From assembly GCA_900552075.1 (NCBI GenBank), contig URYL01000003.1, forward strand, positions 154,241 to 218,240: a stretch of DNA of 64,000 nucleotides, in the 5' to 3' direction. This DNA is from an uncultured Bacteroides sp. (lineage in GTDB: Bacteria > Bacteroidota > Bacteroidia > Bacteroidales > Bacteroidaceae). Below the pieces are notes generated by a model. The model was given only the letters and a program-made list of their open reading frames with translations, was not told where the DNA came from and did not search any database. The position numbers were made by a program, and so were the translations under genes. How positions within the stretch are numbered: position 1 is the stretch's first letter; the number at the start of each line of letters is the position of its first letter. Of the stretch, positions 9,683 to 19,201 are shown piece by piece.

Positions 9683-9690
9683 TACTTTTG
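9683..9690 (+). promoter_or_regulatory. -7 box for ruvB; decides the ruvB start
   Basis: TACTTTTG matches TAnnTTTG and ends 23 bp before the ATG at 9714. An in-frame GTG at 9690 is the last base of this box, so a protein starting there would need transcription to begin before the box. This argues for the ATG at 9714. Confidence 0.6.
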
Positions 9691-9713
9691 TGACCAGACT
9701 TTTAGACGAATTT

Positions 9714-10739
9714 ATGGAAGAACAATTTGATATACGCGATTATAAACCCACTGGAAAAGAGCGTGACTTTGAAAATGCGCTCCGTCCGCTCCAGTTTGAA
9801 GACTTCAGCGGACAGGACAAGGTGGTGGACAATCTGCGCATCTTTGTAAAAGCGGCACGGCTTCGGGCAGAAGCACTCGACCACGTATTACTTCACGGCC
9901 CTCCCGGACTGGGAAAAACCACATTGAGCAACATCATTGCCAACGAACTGAGAGTAGGCTTCAAGGTCACTTCAGGACCGGTACTTGACAAACCGGGTGA
10001 TTTGGCCGGGGTCTTGACGAGCCTGGAACCAAACGATGTGCTGTTCATTGACGAAATTCACCGGTTGAGTCCGGTGGTAGAGGAGTACCTGTACTCGGCC
10101 ATGGAGGATTATCGCATTGATATTATGATTGACAAAGGACCTTCGGCTCGCAGCATCCAGATAGATTTGAACCCGTTTACACTGGTGGGAGCTACCACTC
10201 GCAGTGGGTTGCTGACCGCTCCGTTGCGTGCCCGTTTCGGCATCAATCTCCATCTGGAATATTACGATGATTCCATACTGACGCGCATCGTCCTTCGTTC
10301 GGCCCGTATTCTGGATGTGCCGTGCGATGTGGATGCAGCGGGAGAAATTGCGTCACGCAGTCGGGGAACCCCTCGTATCGCTAATGCTTTACTCAGACGT
10401 GTGCGTGATTTCGCACAAGTGAAAGGTTCGGGGCGGATTGACTTGGAGATTGCCCGTTTCGCCCTTGAGGCCTTGAACATAGACCGGTATGGGTTGGATG
10501 AGATTGACAACAAGATTCTCTGTACACTCATCGACAAGTTCAAGGGAGGTCCGGTGGGACTGACTACCATTGCTACTGCCTTGGGAGAAGACCCCGGTAC
10601 GTTGGAAGAAGTGTACGAGCCTTTCCTGATTAAGGAAGGGTTCCTGAAGCGTACTCCCCGAGGACGTGAAGTGACCGAACTGGCATATAAACATTTAGGA
10701 AAAAGTAAATACAGCAGTGAGAAGACACTGTTTGATTAA
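9714..10739 (+). CDS. ruvB: Holliday junction branch-migration ATPase RuvB
   Basis: 341 residues from the ATG at 9714. RuvB is the hexameric AAA+ motor that drives branch migration with RuvA and RuvC during recombination repair. Walker A is GPPGLGKT (residues 62-69), Walker B is DVLFIDEIHRL, sensor 1 lies in LVGATTRSG, the arginine finger follows in APLRARFG, and a winged-helix C-terminal domain ends with FLKRTPRGREVTELAYKHLG. Length and order are typical. The flippase gene begins 9 bp downstream, so they are likely co-transcribed. Confidence 0.96.
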   Translation: MEEQFDIRDYKPTGKERDFENALRPLQFEDFSGQDKVVDNLRIFVKAARLRAEALDHVLLHGPPGLGKTTLSNIIANELRVGFKVTSGPVLDKPGDLAGVLTSLEPNDVLFIDEIHRLSPVVEEYLYSAMEDYRIDIMIDKGPSARSIQIDLNPFTLVGATTRSGLLTAPLRARFGINLHLEYYDDSILTRIVLRSARILDVPCDVDAAGEIASRSRGTPRIANALLRRVRDFAQVKGSGRIDLEIARFALEALNIDRYGLDEIDNKILCTLIDKFKGGPVGLTTIATALGEDPGTLEEVYEPFLIKEGFLKRTPRGREVTELAYKHLGKSKYSSEKTLFD

Positions 10740-10748
10740 TTGAAGAAT

Positions 10749-12239
10749 ATGGCCGGAATAAAATCTTTGGCAAAGGATACTGCCATTTATGGACTGAGCA
10801 GTATCGTAGGACGTTTTTTGAATTATTTGTTGGTACCTCTCTATACGGCCGTGTTGCCTGCTGCTTCCGGAGGATACGGAGTGGTATCGAATGTATATGC
10901 TTATACGGCATTGATTTTAGTATTGCTGACTTTCGGTATGGAAACGGGATTTTTCCGTTTCGCCAACAAGTCGGACGAGGATGCCGGGAAGGTGTATGCC
11001 AACTCCCTACTGTTCGTGGGAGGACTTTCGTTGTTGTTTGTGGTGCTGTGCATGGTGTTCCTGCATCCGCTTTCTACCTTGCTGGAATACCCGGACCACC
11101 CCGATTACATTGCCATGATGGTGTGTGTGGTGGCCCTCGATTCTTTCCAGTGCATCCCTTTTGCATATCTGCGTTACAAGAAGCGCCCCATCAAGTTCGC
11201 TTCCATCAAATTGTTGAACATTGTAGGAAACATTCTGCTGAATCTATTCTTCCTACTTGTCTGTCCGTGGTTGAATGTCCATGCTCCAGAAACGGTGAAC
11301 TGGTTCTATAATCCGGAGTATCTGGTGGGCTACATCTTCGTATCCAACCTGATTATGTCGGCCTTGCAGATGTTTTTCTTCATACCGGAACTGCGTGGGG
11401 TGTCTTATCATATAGATAAGGTCCTGATGAAGCGTATGGTCAATTATTCTTTCCCGATTCTGATATTCGGGCTGGTCGGTATCCTGAATCAGACGGTCGA
11501 CAAGATGATTTATCCTTATCTGTTTGATGACCGTTCCGAAGGACTGGTGCAGTTGGGTATCTACAGTGCTACGAGTAAGGTGGCACTGGTCATGGCGATG
11601 TTCACACAGGCATTCCGTTATGCCTACGAGCCGTTTGTCTTTGGCAAGAACAAGGATGCAGACAGTAAGAAGGTCTACTCTTCGGCCATGAAGTTTTTCT
11701 TTATATTCTCATTACTGGCCTTCCTGGCCGTGATGGGTTATATGGATATTTTGAAATATATGGTGGCTTCCGACTACTGGGAAGGATTGAGCGTGGTGGC
11801 TATTGTGATGCTGGCCGAGATTTTCAAGGGAATTTATTTCAACCTTTCTTTCTGGTATAAGCTGACCGATGAAACCTACTGGGGCGCTTACTTCTCCTTG
11901 ATTGGTTGTGCCGTGATTCTGGGATTGAACATTTGGCTGGTGCCGACTTACGGATATGTGGCTTCCGCATGGGCTTCGGTAGCAGGCTACGGAGTAATCA
12001 CCTTGCTGTCTTATTTCATCGGACAGAAAAAGTATCCGGTAGCTTATCCGTTGAAAGACATGACGCTCTATCTGACTGTGGCCGTAGTGCTCTATGTACT
12101 GTCGCAGGAAACGCCGATTGCCAATCTCTGGTTGCGTTTAGGCTTCCGTACGATATTAATTTTGCTGTTTGTCGCATTTATTATCAAAAAAGACTTACCT
12201 TTAAGGACTTTACCTGTTGTCGGTCGCTTTTTCCGGTAA
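10749..12239 (+). CDS. Polysaccharide flippase (Wzx/MATE-like, oligosaccharidyl-lipid exporter)
   Basis: 496 residues with about 12-14 hydrophobic segments, beginning MAGIKSLAKDTAIYGLSSIVGRFLNYLLVPLYT, the classic opening of the polysaccharide biosynthesis / MVF superfamily. Such proteins flip undecaprenyl-linked sugars across the inner membrane. A TTG 9 bp upstream is in frame but the ATG at 10749 is preferred. Although it sits after ruvB, its likely partners are the surface-glycan genes at 23-37 kb or another locus; the substrate cannot be told from sequence. Confidence 0.82.
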   Translation: MAGIKSLAKDTAIYGLSSIVGRFLNYLLVPLYTAVLPAASGGYGVVSNVYAYTALILVLLTFGMETGFFRFANKSDEDAGKVYANSLLFVGGLSLLFVVLCMVFLHPLSTLLEYPDHPDYIAMMVCVVALDSFQCIPFAYLRYKKRPIKFASIKLLNIVGNILLNLFFLLVCPWLNVHAPETVNWFYNPEYLVGYIFVSNLIMSALQMFFFIPELRGVSYHIDKVLMKRMVNYSFPILIFGLVGILNQTVDKMIYPYLFDDRSEGLVQLGIYSATSKVALVMAMFTQAFRYAYEPFVFGKNKDADSKKVYSSAMKFFFIFSLLAFLAVMGYMDILKYMVASDYWEGLSVVAIVMLAEIFKGIYFNLSFWYKLTDETYWGAYFSLIGCAVILGLNIWLVPTYGYVASAWASVAGYGVITLLSYFIGQKKYPVAYPLKDMTLYLTVAVVLYVLSQETPIANLWLRLGFRTILILLFVAFIIKKDLPLRTLPVVGRFFR

Positions 12240-12283
12240 CCGGTAAGAGGAAGTTATTTACCATATAATTTAATCGGGCTTTT

Positions 12284-13642
12284 ATGGAACTGGGAAACAA
12301 ACGAAAATTTCTGCTTCGTAAATTTTTCAATGAATATCTGGATTTGAACCGGAGCAAAGAAGACGAGCAACTGACGGTGGAAACCATCCGCAACGGGGTG
12401 GAATTTAAAGGGACCAATCTGTGGGTCTTGATATTTGCGACTTTCATTGCCTCGTTGGGTTTGAACGTCAATTCTACGGCGGTGATTATCGGTGCCATGT
12501 TGATTTCTCCGTTGATGGGGCCGATTATGGGAGTGGGTCTCTCCATCGGTTTGAACGATTTCGAGCTGATGAAACGTTCCTTGAAAAGTTATTTGGTAGC
12601 CACGTTGTTCAGCGTGACGACTGCTACGATTTATTTTGCCTTTACCCCGCTGGATGAAGTGCAGTCGGAGTTGCTGGCTCGTACGTCACCCACCATCTAC
12701 GATGTATTTATCGCCTTGGTCGGCGGTTTGGCCGGTATTGTAGCACTGGCTACCAAAGAGAAGGGAAATGTGATTCCCGGTGTAGCCATTGCCACGGCCT
12801 TGATGCCGCCTTTGTGTACGGCAGGTTTCGGACTGGCTACGGGTAATCTGTTGTATTTCTTAGGTGCCTTTTATCTGTATTTCATCAATTCTGTATTTAT
12901 CAGTTTGGCCACTTACATCGGGGTGCGGGTGATGCACTTCCAGCGCAAGCAGTTTGTGGACAAGGCCCGTGAGAAACTGGTGCGACGTTATATTATCTGG
13001 ATAACCATTGGCACCATGTGTCCGGCCGTATACCTTACCTATAACATTGTGCGGGAAACTTTTTATCAGACCTCTGCCAGTCATTTTATTACCGAGGAGT
13101 TGCAGTTTCCCGATTCTCAAATCCTGAGCCGTGAGATTTCCTACGACAAGCGGGAAATAAAGGTCGTATTGGTGGGGAAAGAAGTGTCGAAAGAGCAGAT
13201 TGCCGCCGCGCAGCACCGTCTGCCGGATTACAACCTGGCGAAAACCAAGCTGGTTGTATTCCAGGGGATGGGAGATGGGAATGCGGTAGACATCAGCAAC
13301 ATCAAGTCGATGGTGATGGAAGACTTCTATCGGAACAGTGAGAAGCGTTTAAAGGAGCAGGAGGCTGAAATTGATACCCTGCACAAACAACTGGCTGATT
13401 TCTCCGGCTCAGACTGGCTGGGGAAACAGTTGGGGCAGGAAATCAAAGTCCTTTTTCCGGAAATTAAATCCCTGTCTGTATCCAAAAGCTTGTGTTTGTC
13501 GGTGGATAGTTCGAGAGTGGATACTTTGACTTTTGCAATTATTGATTGTAATAAGGTGCCTGATTCGAAAAGCAAGGAGAAGATTGTGAAATGGTTAAAG
13601 GCAAAGACGGGGGACACTCATCTAAAATTGATTGTGGAGTAA
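12284..13642 (+). CDS. DUF389 (TIGR00341-like) integral membrane protein
   Basis: 452 residues. After a polar N-terminus there are about six transmembrane segments carrying the hallmark stretch FIASLGLNVNSTAVIIGAMLISPLMGPIMG, then GLSIGLND, and later IPGVAIATALMPPLCTAGFGLA. The C-terminal 200 residues are soluble with a coiled-coil region (about 340-375). The family is widespread, and its biochemical role is not established; a transporter-like role is often assumed. It follows the flippase by 44 bp, and a strong hairpin terminator lies 8 bp after the stop. Confidence 0.85.
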   Translation: MELGNKRKFLLRKFFNEYLDLNRSKEDEQLTVETIRNGVEFKGTNLWVLIFATFIASLGLNVNSTAVIIGAMLISPLMGPIMGVGLSIGLNDFELMKRSLKSYLVATLFSVTTATIYFAFTPLDEVQSELLARTSPTIYDVFIALVGGLAGIVALATKEKGNVIPGVAIATALMPPLCTAGFGLATGNLLYFLGAFYLYFINSVFISLATYIGVRVMHFQRKQFVDKAREKLVRRYIIWITIGTMCPAVYLTYNIVRETFYQTSASHFITEELQFPDSQILSREISYDKREIKVVLVGKEVSKEQIAAAQHRLPDYNLAKTKLVVFQGMGDGNAVDISNIKSMVMEDFYRNSEKRLKEQEAEIDTLHKQLADFSGSDWLGKQLGQEIKVLFPEIKSLSVSKSLCLSVDSSRVDTLTFAIIDCNKVPDSKSKEKIVKWLKAKTGDTHLKLIVE

Positions 13643-13649
13643 TAGAATG

Positions 13650-13695
13650 AAGTGTACTAAATGGGTTGATTTCAACCTCTTTAGTACACTTTTTT
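13650..13695 (+). terminator. Rho-independent terminator after DUF389 gene
   Basis: AAGTGTACTAAA at 13650-13661 pairs perfectly with TTTAGTACACTT at 13680-13691. A nested inner stem GGTTGA/TCAACC sits between them and a T-run follows. It separates the convergent DUF389 and phosphofructokinase genes. Confidence 0.88.
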
Positions 13696-13697
13696 AT

Positions 13698-14708
13698 TTA
13701 TCCGAAACAGATTCCCATACGGCGGCCTTGTACGACCAAATCGTGGTCTTCTGTTACTAATTTCAGTTTTCCGGCTACTTCACTGAGTGGCACAGAATCG
13801 ATGGTGTCTCCTTTCAGGGCGACCATTCGTCCGAATAAGCCTTGTGCGATTAGTTCGGTGGCATGTCCTCCCATGCGAGTGGCCAGATTGCGGTCGTAAG
13901 CTGTAGGACTTCCTCCTCGTTGGATGTAGCCTAGGACTGTTTCACGTGTTTCAAAGCCAGTTTCGTATTCAATCTCTTCGGCAATGTATTGTGCGGCTTT
14001 TTTTCCTCCCAAGGTAGGAATACCTTCTGCCACTACGACGATAGAATAAGGCTTTCCTTTCTTGAGACGTCCGATGATGGCATCGCCGATGCGGTGGATG
14101 TCGAACGGAATTTCCGGAAGCAGGATAATATCACCTCCTCCAGCCATTCCTGAATATAGGGCAATCCATCCGGCTTTGTGTCCCATCACTTCAATGACCA
14201 TCACTCGCTGGTGGGCGCTGGCTGTGGAATGCAGGCGGTCGATGGCATCAGTAGCGATAGAAACGGCCGAATCAAAACCGAATGAAACATCGGTTCCCCA
14301 TACGTCGTTATCGATTGTTTTAGGAATACTGACTACGTGAACTCCTGCTTCAGCCAGTTTGGCCGCTGTTTTTTGTGTCCCGTTTCCTCCGATACACACA
14401 ATACAGTCCAGCTGTCGGTCGCGGATAGTCTGTAGCAGGATGGCAGGCTTGTCTTCCGAGACGGCAGTACCTTTTTTCTTGAAAGGTTTTTCACGCGAAG
14501 TGCCGAGAATAGTTCCCCCCATGTTCAGAAGACCTGTAAGTGAACTTTCATCCATGGGGATGATATCGTTGTCCAGCAATCCTCGGAATCCACTGTGAAT
14601 TCCGTACACTTCCATTCCGTAATGATTGATGGCTGTCTTGCAAACCCCTCGGATTGTAGCGTTTATGCCGGGACAGTCACCGCCTGAAGTCAAGATTCCT
14701 ATCTTCAT
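13698..14708 (-). CDS. pfkA: 6-phosphofructokinase (ATP- or PPi-dependent not certain)
   Basis: 336 residues from MKIGILTSGGDCPG at 14708. An upstream in-frame extension to 14834 reads as non-homologous sequence and is rejected. The enzyme phosphorylates fructose-6-phosphate to fructose-1,6-bisphosphate in glycolysis. Motifs: G-G-D-C-P-G near the N-terminus, G107-G-N-G-T111 (classic ATP enzymes have GGDGS), P129-K-T-I-D-N-D135 with catalytic Asp in TIDND, and the MGHKAGWIA and GYIQRGGSPTAYDR segments. The phosphodonor markers are mixed: the Gly kept in GGNGT favours ATP, while Lys before TIDND is common in PPi enzymes and in some ATP enzymes. Bacteroides usually carry several paralogues. Confidence 0.92.
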   Translation of the reverse strand: MKIGILTSGGDCPGINATIRGVCKTAINHYGMEVYGIHSGFRGLLDNDIIPMDESSLTGLLNMGGTILGTSREKPFKKKGTAVSEDKPAILLQTIRDRQLDCIVCIGGNGTQKTAAKLAEAGVHVVSIPKTIDNDVWGTDVSFGFDSAVSIATDAIDRLHSTASAHQRVMVIEVMGHKAGWIALYSGMAGGGDIILLPEIPFDIHRIGDAIIGRLKKGKPYSIVVVAEGIPTLGGKKAAQYIAEEIEYETGFETRETVLGYIQRGGSPTAYDRNLATRMGGHATELIAQGLFGRMVALKGDTIDSVPLSEVAGKLKLVTEDHDLVVQGRRMGICFG

Positions 14709-14795
14709 GTTTTGTTGTATTAATAGATTGTGTGGTAAAGGTAAGAAAAAACTGTATATTTGTCGTGGAGGTGGAAAAAATAATGTTCCTGCCTG

Positions 14796-14824
14796 TTGAT
14801 TTAGGCAGAAAAAATCTACCTTTG
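14796..14824 (+). promoter_or_regulatory. Promoter for the GH3-type operon
   Basis: TTG at 14796-14798, an 18-bp gap, then TACCTTTG at 14817-14824 (perfect -7 box), 37 bp before the ATG at 14862. A second TAnnTTTG match (TATATTTG, 14755-14762) lies further upstream without a clear -33. Confidence 0.65.
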
Positions 14825-14861
14825 CATATCTCACATATAAGGATTTGAAATTTAAAAACGA

Positions 14862-16367
14862 ATGAATTCAACGAAGTTAATAGGAAAAATATTTGCTCCC
14901 AGACAAAGGGAAATTGACCTGTATGGGACAAAGGCTGAAGAAATTCAGAACCATGTATTCCGAAAACTGATACAGAAAGCAGCTTCTACAGAATGGGGCA
15001 CAAAATATGATTTCAGCCAAATCCGGAACTATACCGATTTTCAACATGTGCCGGTACAGACATATGAAGATGTAAAAGGATATGTAGACCGCATGCGTCA
15101 TGGGGAAAAGGATGTGTTGTGGCCGGGGAAGGTTATCTGGTATGCCAAATCTTCTGGCACTACCAATGATAAAAGTAAATTCATTCCTGTCAGTCCAGAA
15201 GGCCTGAAAGGAATTCATTACCGAGGAGGTACAGATGCAGTGGCGCTTTATCTGCGAGAGAACCCGGAAAGTCGCTTCTTCTCTGGGAAAGGCTTGATTT
15301 TAGGTGGAAGCCACAGCCCGAACTACAATGTGAAAGACAGTCTGGTAGGTGATCTTTCAGCGATTCTGATTCAGAACATTAATCCGTTGGTTAATCTGAT
15401 TCGGGTACCGAAAAAAGAGATTGCCTTGTTAGGTGAGTTCGAGGAGAAGGTGGAACGTATTGCCGAAACGACTATTCATCAGAATGTGACGAATCTTTCG
15501 GGTGTACCTTCGTGGATGCTGGCTGTGATACATCGCATTTTGGAGAAAACAGGAGCCAAGCATCTCAATGAGGTGTGGCCGAATCTGGAAGTATTTTTCC
15601 ATGGGGGAGTATGCTTTACGCCTTATCGTGAGCAGTACAAGGAATTGATTCCTTCTGATAAGATGCATTATATGGAGACGTATAATGCCAGTGAAGGTTT
15701 CTTCGGTTTGCAGAGTGATTTGCATGACCCGGCCATGCTGCTGATGATTGATTACGACGTGTTCTATGAATTTATTCCGTTGGAAGATATTGATAAACCG
15801 AATCCGACTATCGTACCCTTGTGGGGGGTAGAAGTCGGACGCAACTATGCGATGGTTATTACTACTTCGTGTGGCTTGTGGCGTTATATTATTGGCGATA
15901 CGGTGAAGTTTACGCAGAAAGATCCTTATAAGTTCATTATCTCCGGTCGTACAAAGCACTTTATCAATGCCTTTGGCGAGGAGCTGATGGTGGACAATGC
16001 CGAAAAAGGATTGGAACGTGCCTGCAAGGAAACGGGGGCCCAGGTGTTGGAATATACGGCGGCGCCGGTGTTCATGGATGCCAACGCCAAGTGCCGTCAC
16101 CAGTGGCTGATTGAGTTCAGCGTGATGCCCGATTCGCTGGAAAAGTTCACGCAAGTGCTCGATACTGCTTTGCAAGAAATCAATTCGGACTATGAAGCCA
16201 AACGGCATAAGGACATCACTTTGCAGCGGTTGGAAGTGATTGTGGCCCGTGAGGGACTGTTCCACGACTGGTTGAAGCAGAAAGGTAAGCTGGGCGGACA
16301 GCACAAAATACCTCGCCTGAGCAATAGCCGTGACTATATTGAAGAAATGTTGAAACTGAATAACTAG
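14862..16367 (+). CDS. GH3 auxin-responsive promoter family protein (acyl-adenylating enzyme)
   Basis: 501 residues covering the full GH3 fold of the ANL adenylating superfamily. The ATP-phosphate loop is YAKSSGTTNDKSKFIP, later HYMETYNASEGFFG and YIIGDTVKFTQKDPYKFIISGR complete the adenylate site, and a C-terminal cap domain ends near DYIEEMLKLNN. In plants this family conjugates amino acids to hormone acids; in Bacteroidetes the substrate is unknown to me. The two following genes start 10 bp and then 4 bp overlapping, so an operon with two envelope proteins is likely, hinting at an envelope-related acylation or ligation. Confidence 0.85.
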   Translation: MNSTKLIGKIFAPRQREIDLYGTKAEEIQNHVFRKLIQKAASTEWGTKYDFSQIRNYTDFQHVPVQTYEDVKGYVDRMRHGEKDVLWPGKVIWYAKSSGTTNDKSKFIPVSPEGLKGIHYRGGTDAVALYLRENPESRFFSGKGLILGGSHSPNYNVKDSLVGDLSAILIQNINPLVNLIRVPKKEIALLGEFEEKVERIAETTIHQNVTNLSGVPSWMLAVIHRILEKTGAKHLNEVWPNLEVFFHGGVCFTPYREQYKELIPSDKMHYMETYNASEGFFGLQSDLHDPAMLLMIDYDVFYEFIPLEDIDKPNPTIVPLWGVEVGRNYAMVITTSCGLWRYIIGDTVKFTQKDPYKFIISGRTKHFINAFGEELMVDNAEKGLERACKETGAQVLEYTAAPVFMDANAKCRHQWLIEFSVMPDSLEKFTQVLDTALQEINSDYEAKRHKDITLQRLEVIVAREGLFHDWLKQKGKLGGQHKIPRLSNSRDYIEEMLKLNN

Positions 16368-16377
16368 ACTCTGACTG

Positions 16378-18303
16378 ATGAAGCCTATTCCTAAATATAT
16401 CGCCTTTCTGCTCGTGATTATCGGGTTTTACGCCTGTGCAAGTACGGGTATGCCCGACGGGGGACCGTATGACGAGACGCCGCCCAAGTTTGTGCGGGCC
16501 ATTCCGGAACCTAATGCTACGAACAACAAGCGAAAAAAAATCTCCATAGAGTTCGATGAGTATATCAAGTTGGACAAGCCTTCAGAGAAGGTCATTATTT
16601 CACCCCCGCAGAAGGAAGCTCCCGAGGTGAAGGTAAGCGGGCACCGGGTGCTAGTGGAATTTTTTGACACGCTTCAGGAAAATACCACTTATACCATCGA
16701 TTTCGGGGATGCTATTGTGGATAATAACGAAGACAATCCCTTAGGAAACTTTGCCTACGCCTTCTCTACCGGTGCACACATCGATACGATGGAAGTATCG
16801 GGTACGGTGCTGAACGCCGAGAATCTGGAGCCGGTGAAAGGGATTCAGGTGGGGCTTCACAAGAACTTGGAGGACAGCGCTTTCGTGAAACTCCCGTTCG
16901 ACCGTATTTCACGTACTGACAGTCGAGGCCATTTCACCATCCGGGGAGTGGCACCGGGAAAATACCGTATCTATGCGCTGATGGATGGCAACCAGAATTA
17001 TCTGTTCGATTCGAAGACGGAGGCGATTGCTTTCCTAGATTCCTTGGTTGTGCCCGATATGCGGCAGGCTGTGCGTCAGGATACGGTATGGAATGAACTT
17101 GATACGCTGGCCTATGATACGATTTACGAGATACACTACACGCGTTTCCTGCCCGACAACCTGATTCTGCGTTCGTTCAAGGAAGAGAATCCGATGCAGT
17201 ATCTGGTGAAGAGCGAACGGGAACAGTTGAATCGCTTCTCGCTGTATTTCAGTGCCAAAGCGGATACACTTCCTACTATTAAAGGTTTAGATTTCGACGA
17301 GAAAGATGCGTTTGTCATCGAAAGTAATCCGCGCAACGATACCATCCGCTACTGGGTTAAGGATACGGTGATGTGCGAACGTGATACATTGACTTTTCAG
17401 ATGGATTACCTGGCCACGGATACGCTGGGTCAGTTGGTGCCCAAAACCGATACGCTGCGCTTGGTGAACAAGATTGACAAGAAGCGGCGCATGGCTTTGG
17501 CGGAAGAGGCTTTGAAGAAGGAGGAAAAGGAACGCAAGCGGCGGGAAAAGAAGGGTGATACGCTGAAGGTACAGCCCAAGTTTTTTACCATGTCGGTGGA
17601 TGCTCCTTCTAGCCTTGACCTGAACCGGAACATTGTGTTGAAATTCGACGAGCCAGTGGAACACATCGATACGGCGGCCATTCACATGGCTGTTAAGGTG
17701 GATTCTATGTGGAATACCATTCCATTTATTCTAATGAAAGATTCAATAGTTCCTCGCCAGTATCAGATTTTAGCGGATTGGCAGCCCGGACAAGAATACC
17801 AAATTAAAATAGATTCGTTGGGTATTAAAGGCATTTACGGGCTTTATACAGATAAAGTGGAAAAGGAATTGAAGGTGAAAACGTTGGAGGAGTATGGTAC
17901 GTTGTACCTGAACATTGTGGGTGCCGGTCCTCATGCCATTGTGCAATTGCTGAACGGCAGTGACGAGGTGGTGCGCCAGCAGCCGGTGACGGAAAAGAAC
18001 ACGTGCGACTTCTATTTCCTTCAGCCCAGCACGAAATATTATATCCGTCTGTTCAATGACGATAACAACAACGGGGTGTGGGATACCGGCAATTACAGCG
18101 AAAAACGCCAACCGGAAGAAGTGTTCTACTTCCCGAAAGTCTGGGAAATGAAAGCCAACTTTGAGTTTGAGGAGACATGGGATGTCCATGCTACGCCGCT
18201 CGATAAGCAGAAGTTGGACGAGATAAAGAAACAAAAGCCCGACGAGGCGAAAAAAATCAAGGACCGCAACAAAGAGCGGGCGCGTAAACTAGGAAAAACA
18301 TGA
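16378..18303 (+). CDS. Ig-like (SbsA/Big_5) domain lipoprotein
   Basis: 641 residues. MKPIPKYIAFLLVIIGFYAC gives a lipobox with Cys at residue 20, so it is an envelope lipoprotein. Residues about 35-130 form an Ig-like SbsA-type domain (PPKFVRAIPEPNATN, ISIEFDEYIKLD, YTIDFGDAIVDNNEDNPLGNFAYAFSTG). A CarboxypepD_reg-like segment follows (VSGTVLNAENLEPVKG...GKYRIYALMDGN), then a second Ig-like repeat near 400-500, and a highly charged Lys/Glu tail ending RARKLGKT. It is of a family found once per genome in many Bacteroidales; function unknown. Its stop codon overlaps the next start by 4 nt (ATGA), indicating translational coupling. Confidence 0.8.
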   Translation: MKPIPKYIAFLLVIIGFYACASTGMPDGGPYDETPPKFVRAIPEPNATNNKRKKISIEFDEYIKLDKPSEKVIISPPQKEAPEVKVSGHRVLVEFFDTLQENTTYTIDFGDAIVDNNEDNPLGNFAYAFSTGAHIDTMEVSGTVLNAENLEPVKGIQVGLHKNLEDSAFVKLPFDRISRTDSRGHFTIRGVAPGKYRIYALMDGNQNYLFDSKTEAIAFLDSLVVPDMRQAVRQDTVWNELDTLAYDTIYEIHYTRFLPDNLILRSFKEENPMQYLVKSEREQLNRFSLYFSAKADTLPTIKGLDFDEKDAFVIESNPRNDTIRYWVKDTVMCERDTLTFQMDYLATDTLGQLVPKTDTLRLVNKIDKKRRMALAEEALKKEEKERKRREKKGDTLKVQPKFFTMSVDAPSSLDLNRNIVLKFDEPVEHIDTAAIHMAVKVDSMWNTIPFILMKDSIVPRQYQILADWQPGQEYQIKIDSLGIKGIYGLYTDKVEKELKVKTLEEYGTLYLNIVGAGPHAIVQLLNGSDEVVRQQPVTEKNTCDFYFLQPSTKYYIRLFNDDNNNGVWDTGNYSEKRQPEEVFYFPKVWEMKANFEFEETWDVHATPLDKQKLDEIKKQKPDEAKKIKDRNKERARKLGKT

Positions 18304-19115
18304 TTAAGAAACTGATTCTTTGCCTTTTCCTTCTGGTAGGAGGAATGGCAGCCAACGCACAATGTGGTGCTGTAAATGATGCAATCAAGCCAGGGGAGAC
18401 GCTCTCTTATGAGCTGAAGTTTAACTGGAAGTTTGTCTGGATCAATGCCGGATGGGCAAAGATGACGGTCAACGAGACAAAATACAGGGGCGTTTCGTGC
18501 CTGAAGACGGATTTGCAGTCGTACACGAACAAGAAGATTGACTTCTTCTTCAAGATGCGTGACACACTGACTTGCATCACTTCGAAAGACCTGGTACCGC
18601 TGTATTTCCGGAAAGGGGCAGAAGAAGGCAAACGCTATACGGTGGACGAAGTGAATTTCAGTTACCAGAACGGAAAGTGTATTGTCGACCAGCAGCGTAC
18701 GTTGCGGGGCAATACCGACAAGCATCACGAGGAACTGCCGGTGTGTGTGTATGACATGTTGAGCATTCTTTTGCAGGCCCGTTCGTATGATGCGACGGAT
18801 TACAAGCCCGGACAGAAAATTCTTTTCTCCATGGCTACTGGAAGAGAGGTGGAGAAGCAGACACTGATTTACCGTCGCAAGGAGAACTACAAGGCCGAGA
18901 ACGGGGTAATCTACCGTTGTCTGGTGTTCTCGCTGGTGGAATATGTGGGCGAAGAGAAAAAGGAAAAGGAAGTCATCACGTTCTATGTGACTGACGACCG
19001 GAACCATTTGCCGGTACGCCTGGACATGTACCTGAATTTCGGTTCGGCCAAGGCCTTCCTGACCGATATCAAAGGTAACCGCCATCCGCTGACTTCCATC
19101 GTCAAGGAAAAATAA
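18300..19115 (+). CDS. DUF3108-domain secreted protein
   Basis: 271 residues with a signal peptide (MIKKLILCLFLLVGGMAANAQ). The body contains the DUF3108-type pattern: GETLSYELKFNWKFVWINAGWAKMTVN early, then dimethyl-Tyr-free beta strands such as LVPLYFRKGAEEGKRYTVDEVNF and a C-terminal VTDDRNHLPVRLDMYLNFGSAKAFL. The family is periplasmic, predicted beta-rich and of unknown function. The start overlaps the preceding lipoprotein stop by 4 nt, so the two products are probably made together. It is the last gene of the operon. Confidence 0.82.
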   Translation: MIKKLILCLFLLVGGMAANAQCGAVNDAIKPGETLSYELKFNWKFVWINAGWAKMTVNETKYRGVSCLKTDLQSYTNKKIDFFFKMRDTLTCITSKDLVPLYFRKGAEEGKRYTVDEVNFSYQNGKCIVDQQRTLRGNTDKHHEELPVCVYDMLSILLQARSYDATDYKPGQKILFSMATGREVEKQTLIYRRKENYKAENGVIYRCLVFSLVEYVGEEKKEKEVITFYVTDDRNHLPVRLDMYLNFGSAKAFLTDIKGNRHPLTSIVKEK

Positions 19116-19120
19116 TCTAC

Positions 19121-19164
19121 AAAAAATCCTCAACTATTCCTGCGGGGTAGCTGAGGATTTATTT
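19121..19164. terminator. Bidirectional terminator between DUF3108 gene and rnc
   Basis: AAATCCTCA at 19124-19132 pairs with TGAGGATTT at 19152-19160, with further inner pairing. There is an A-run before it (T-run for the minus strand) and ATTTTA after it, as expected between convergent genes. Confidence 0.8.
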
Positions 19165-19201
19165 TATGGGGTCCAGACATTAATCACGTAGAAACAGGAT
19201 T

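Noticed and set aside
9690..10739. Longer RuvB starting at GTG 9690
   Set aside because: The GTG overlaps the -7 box; RuvB homologues begin near MEEQFDIRD.
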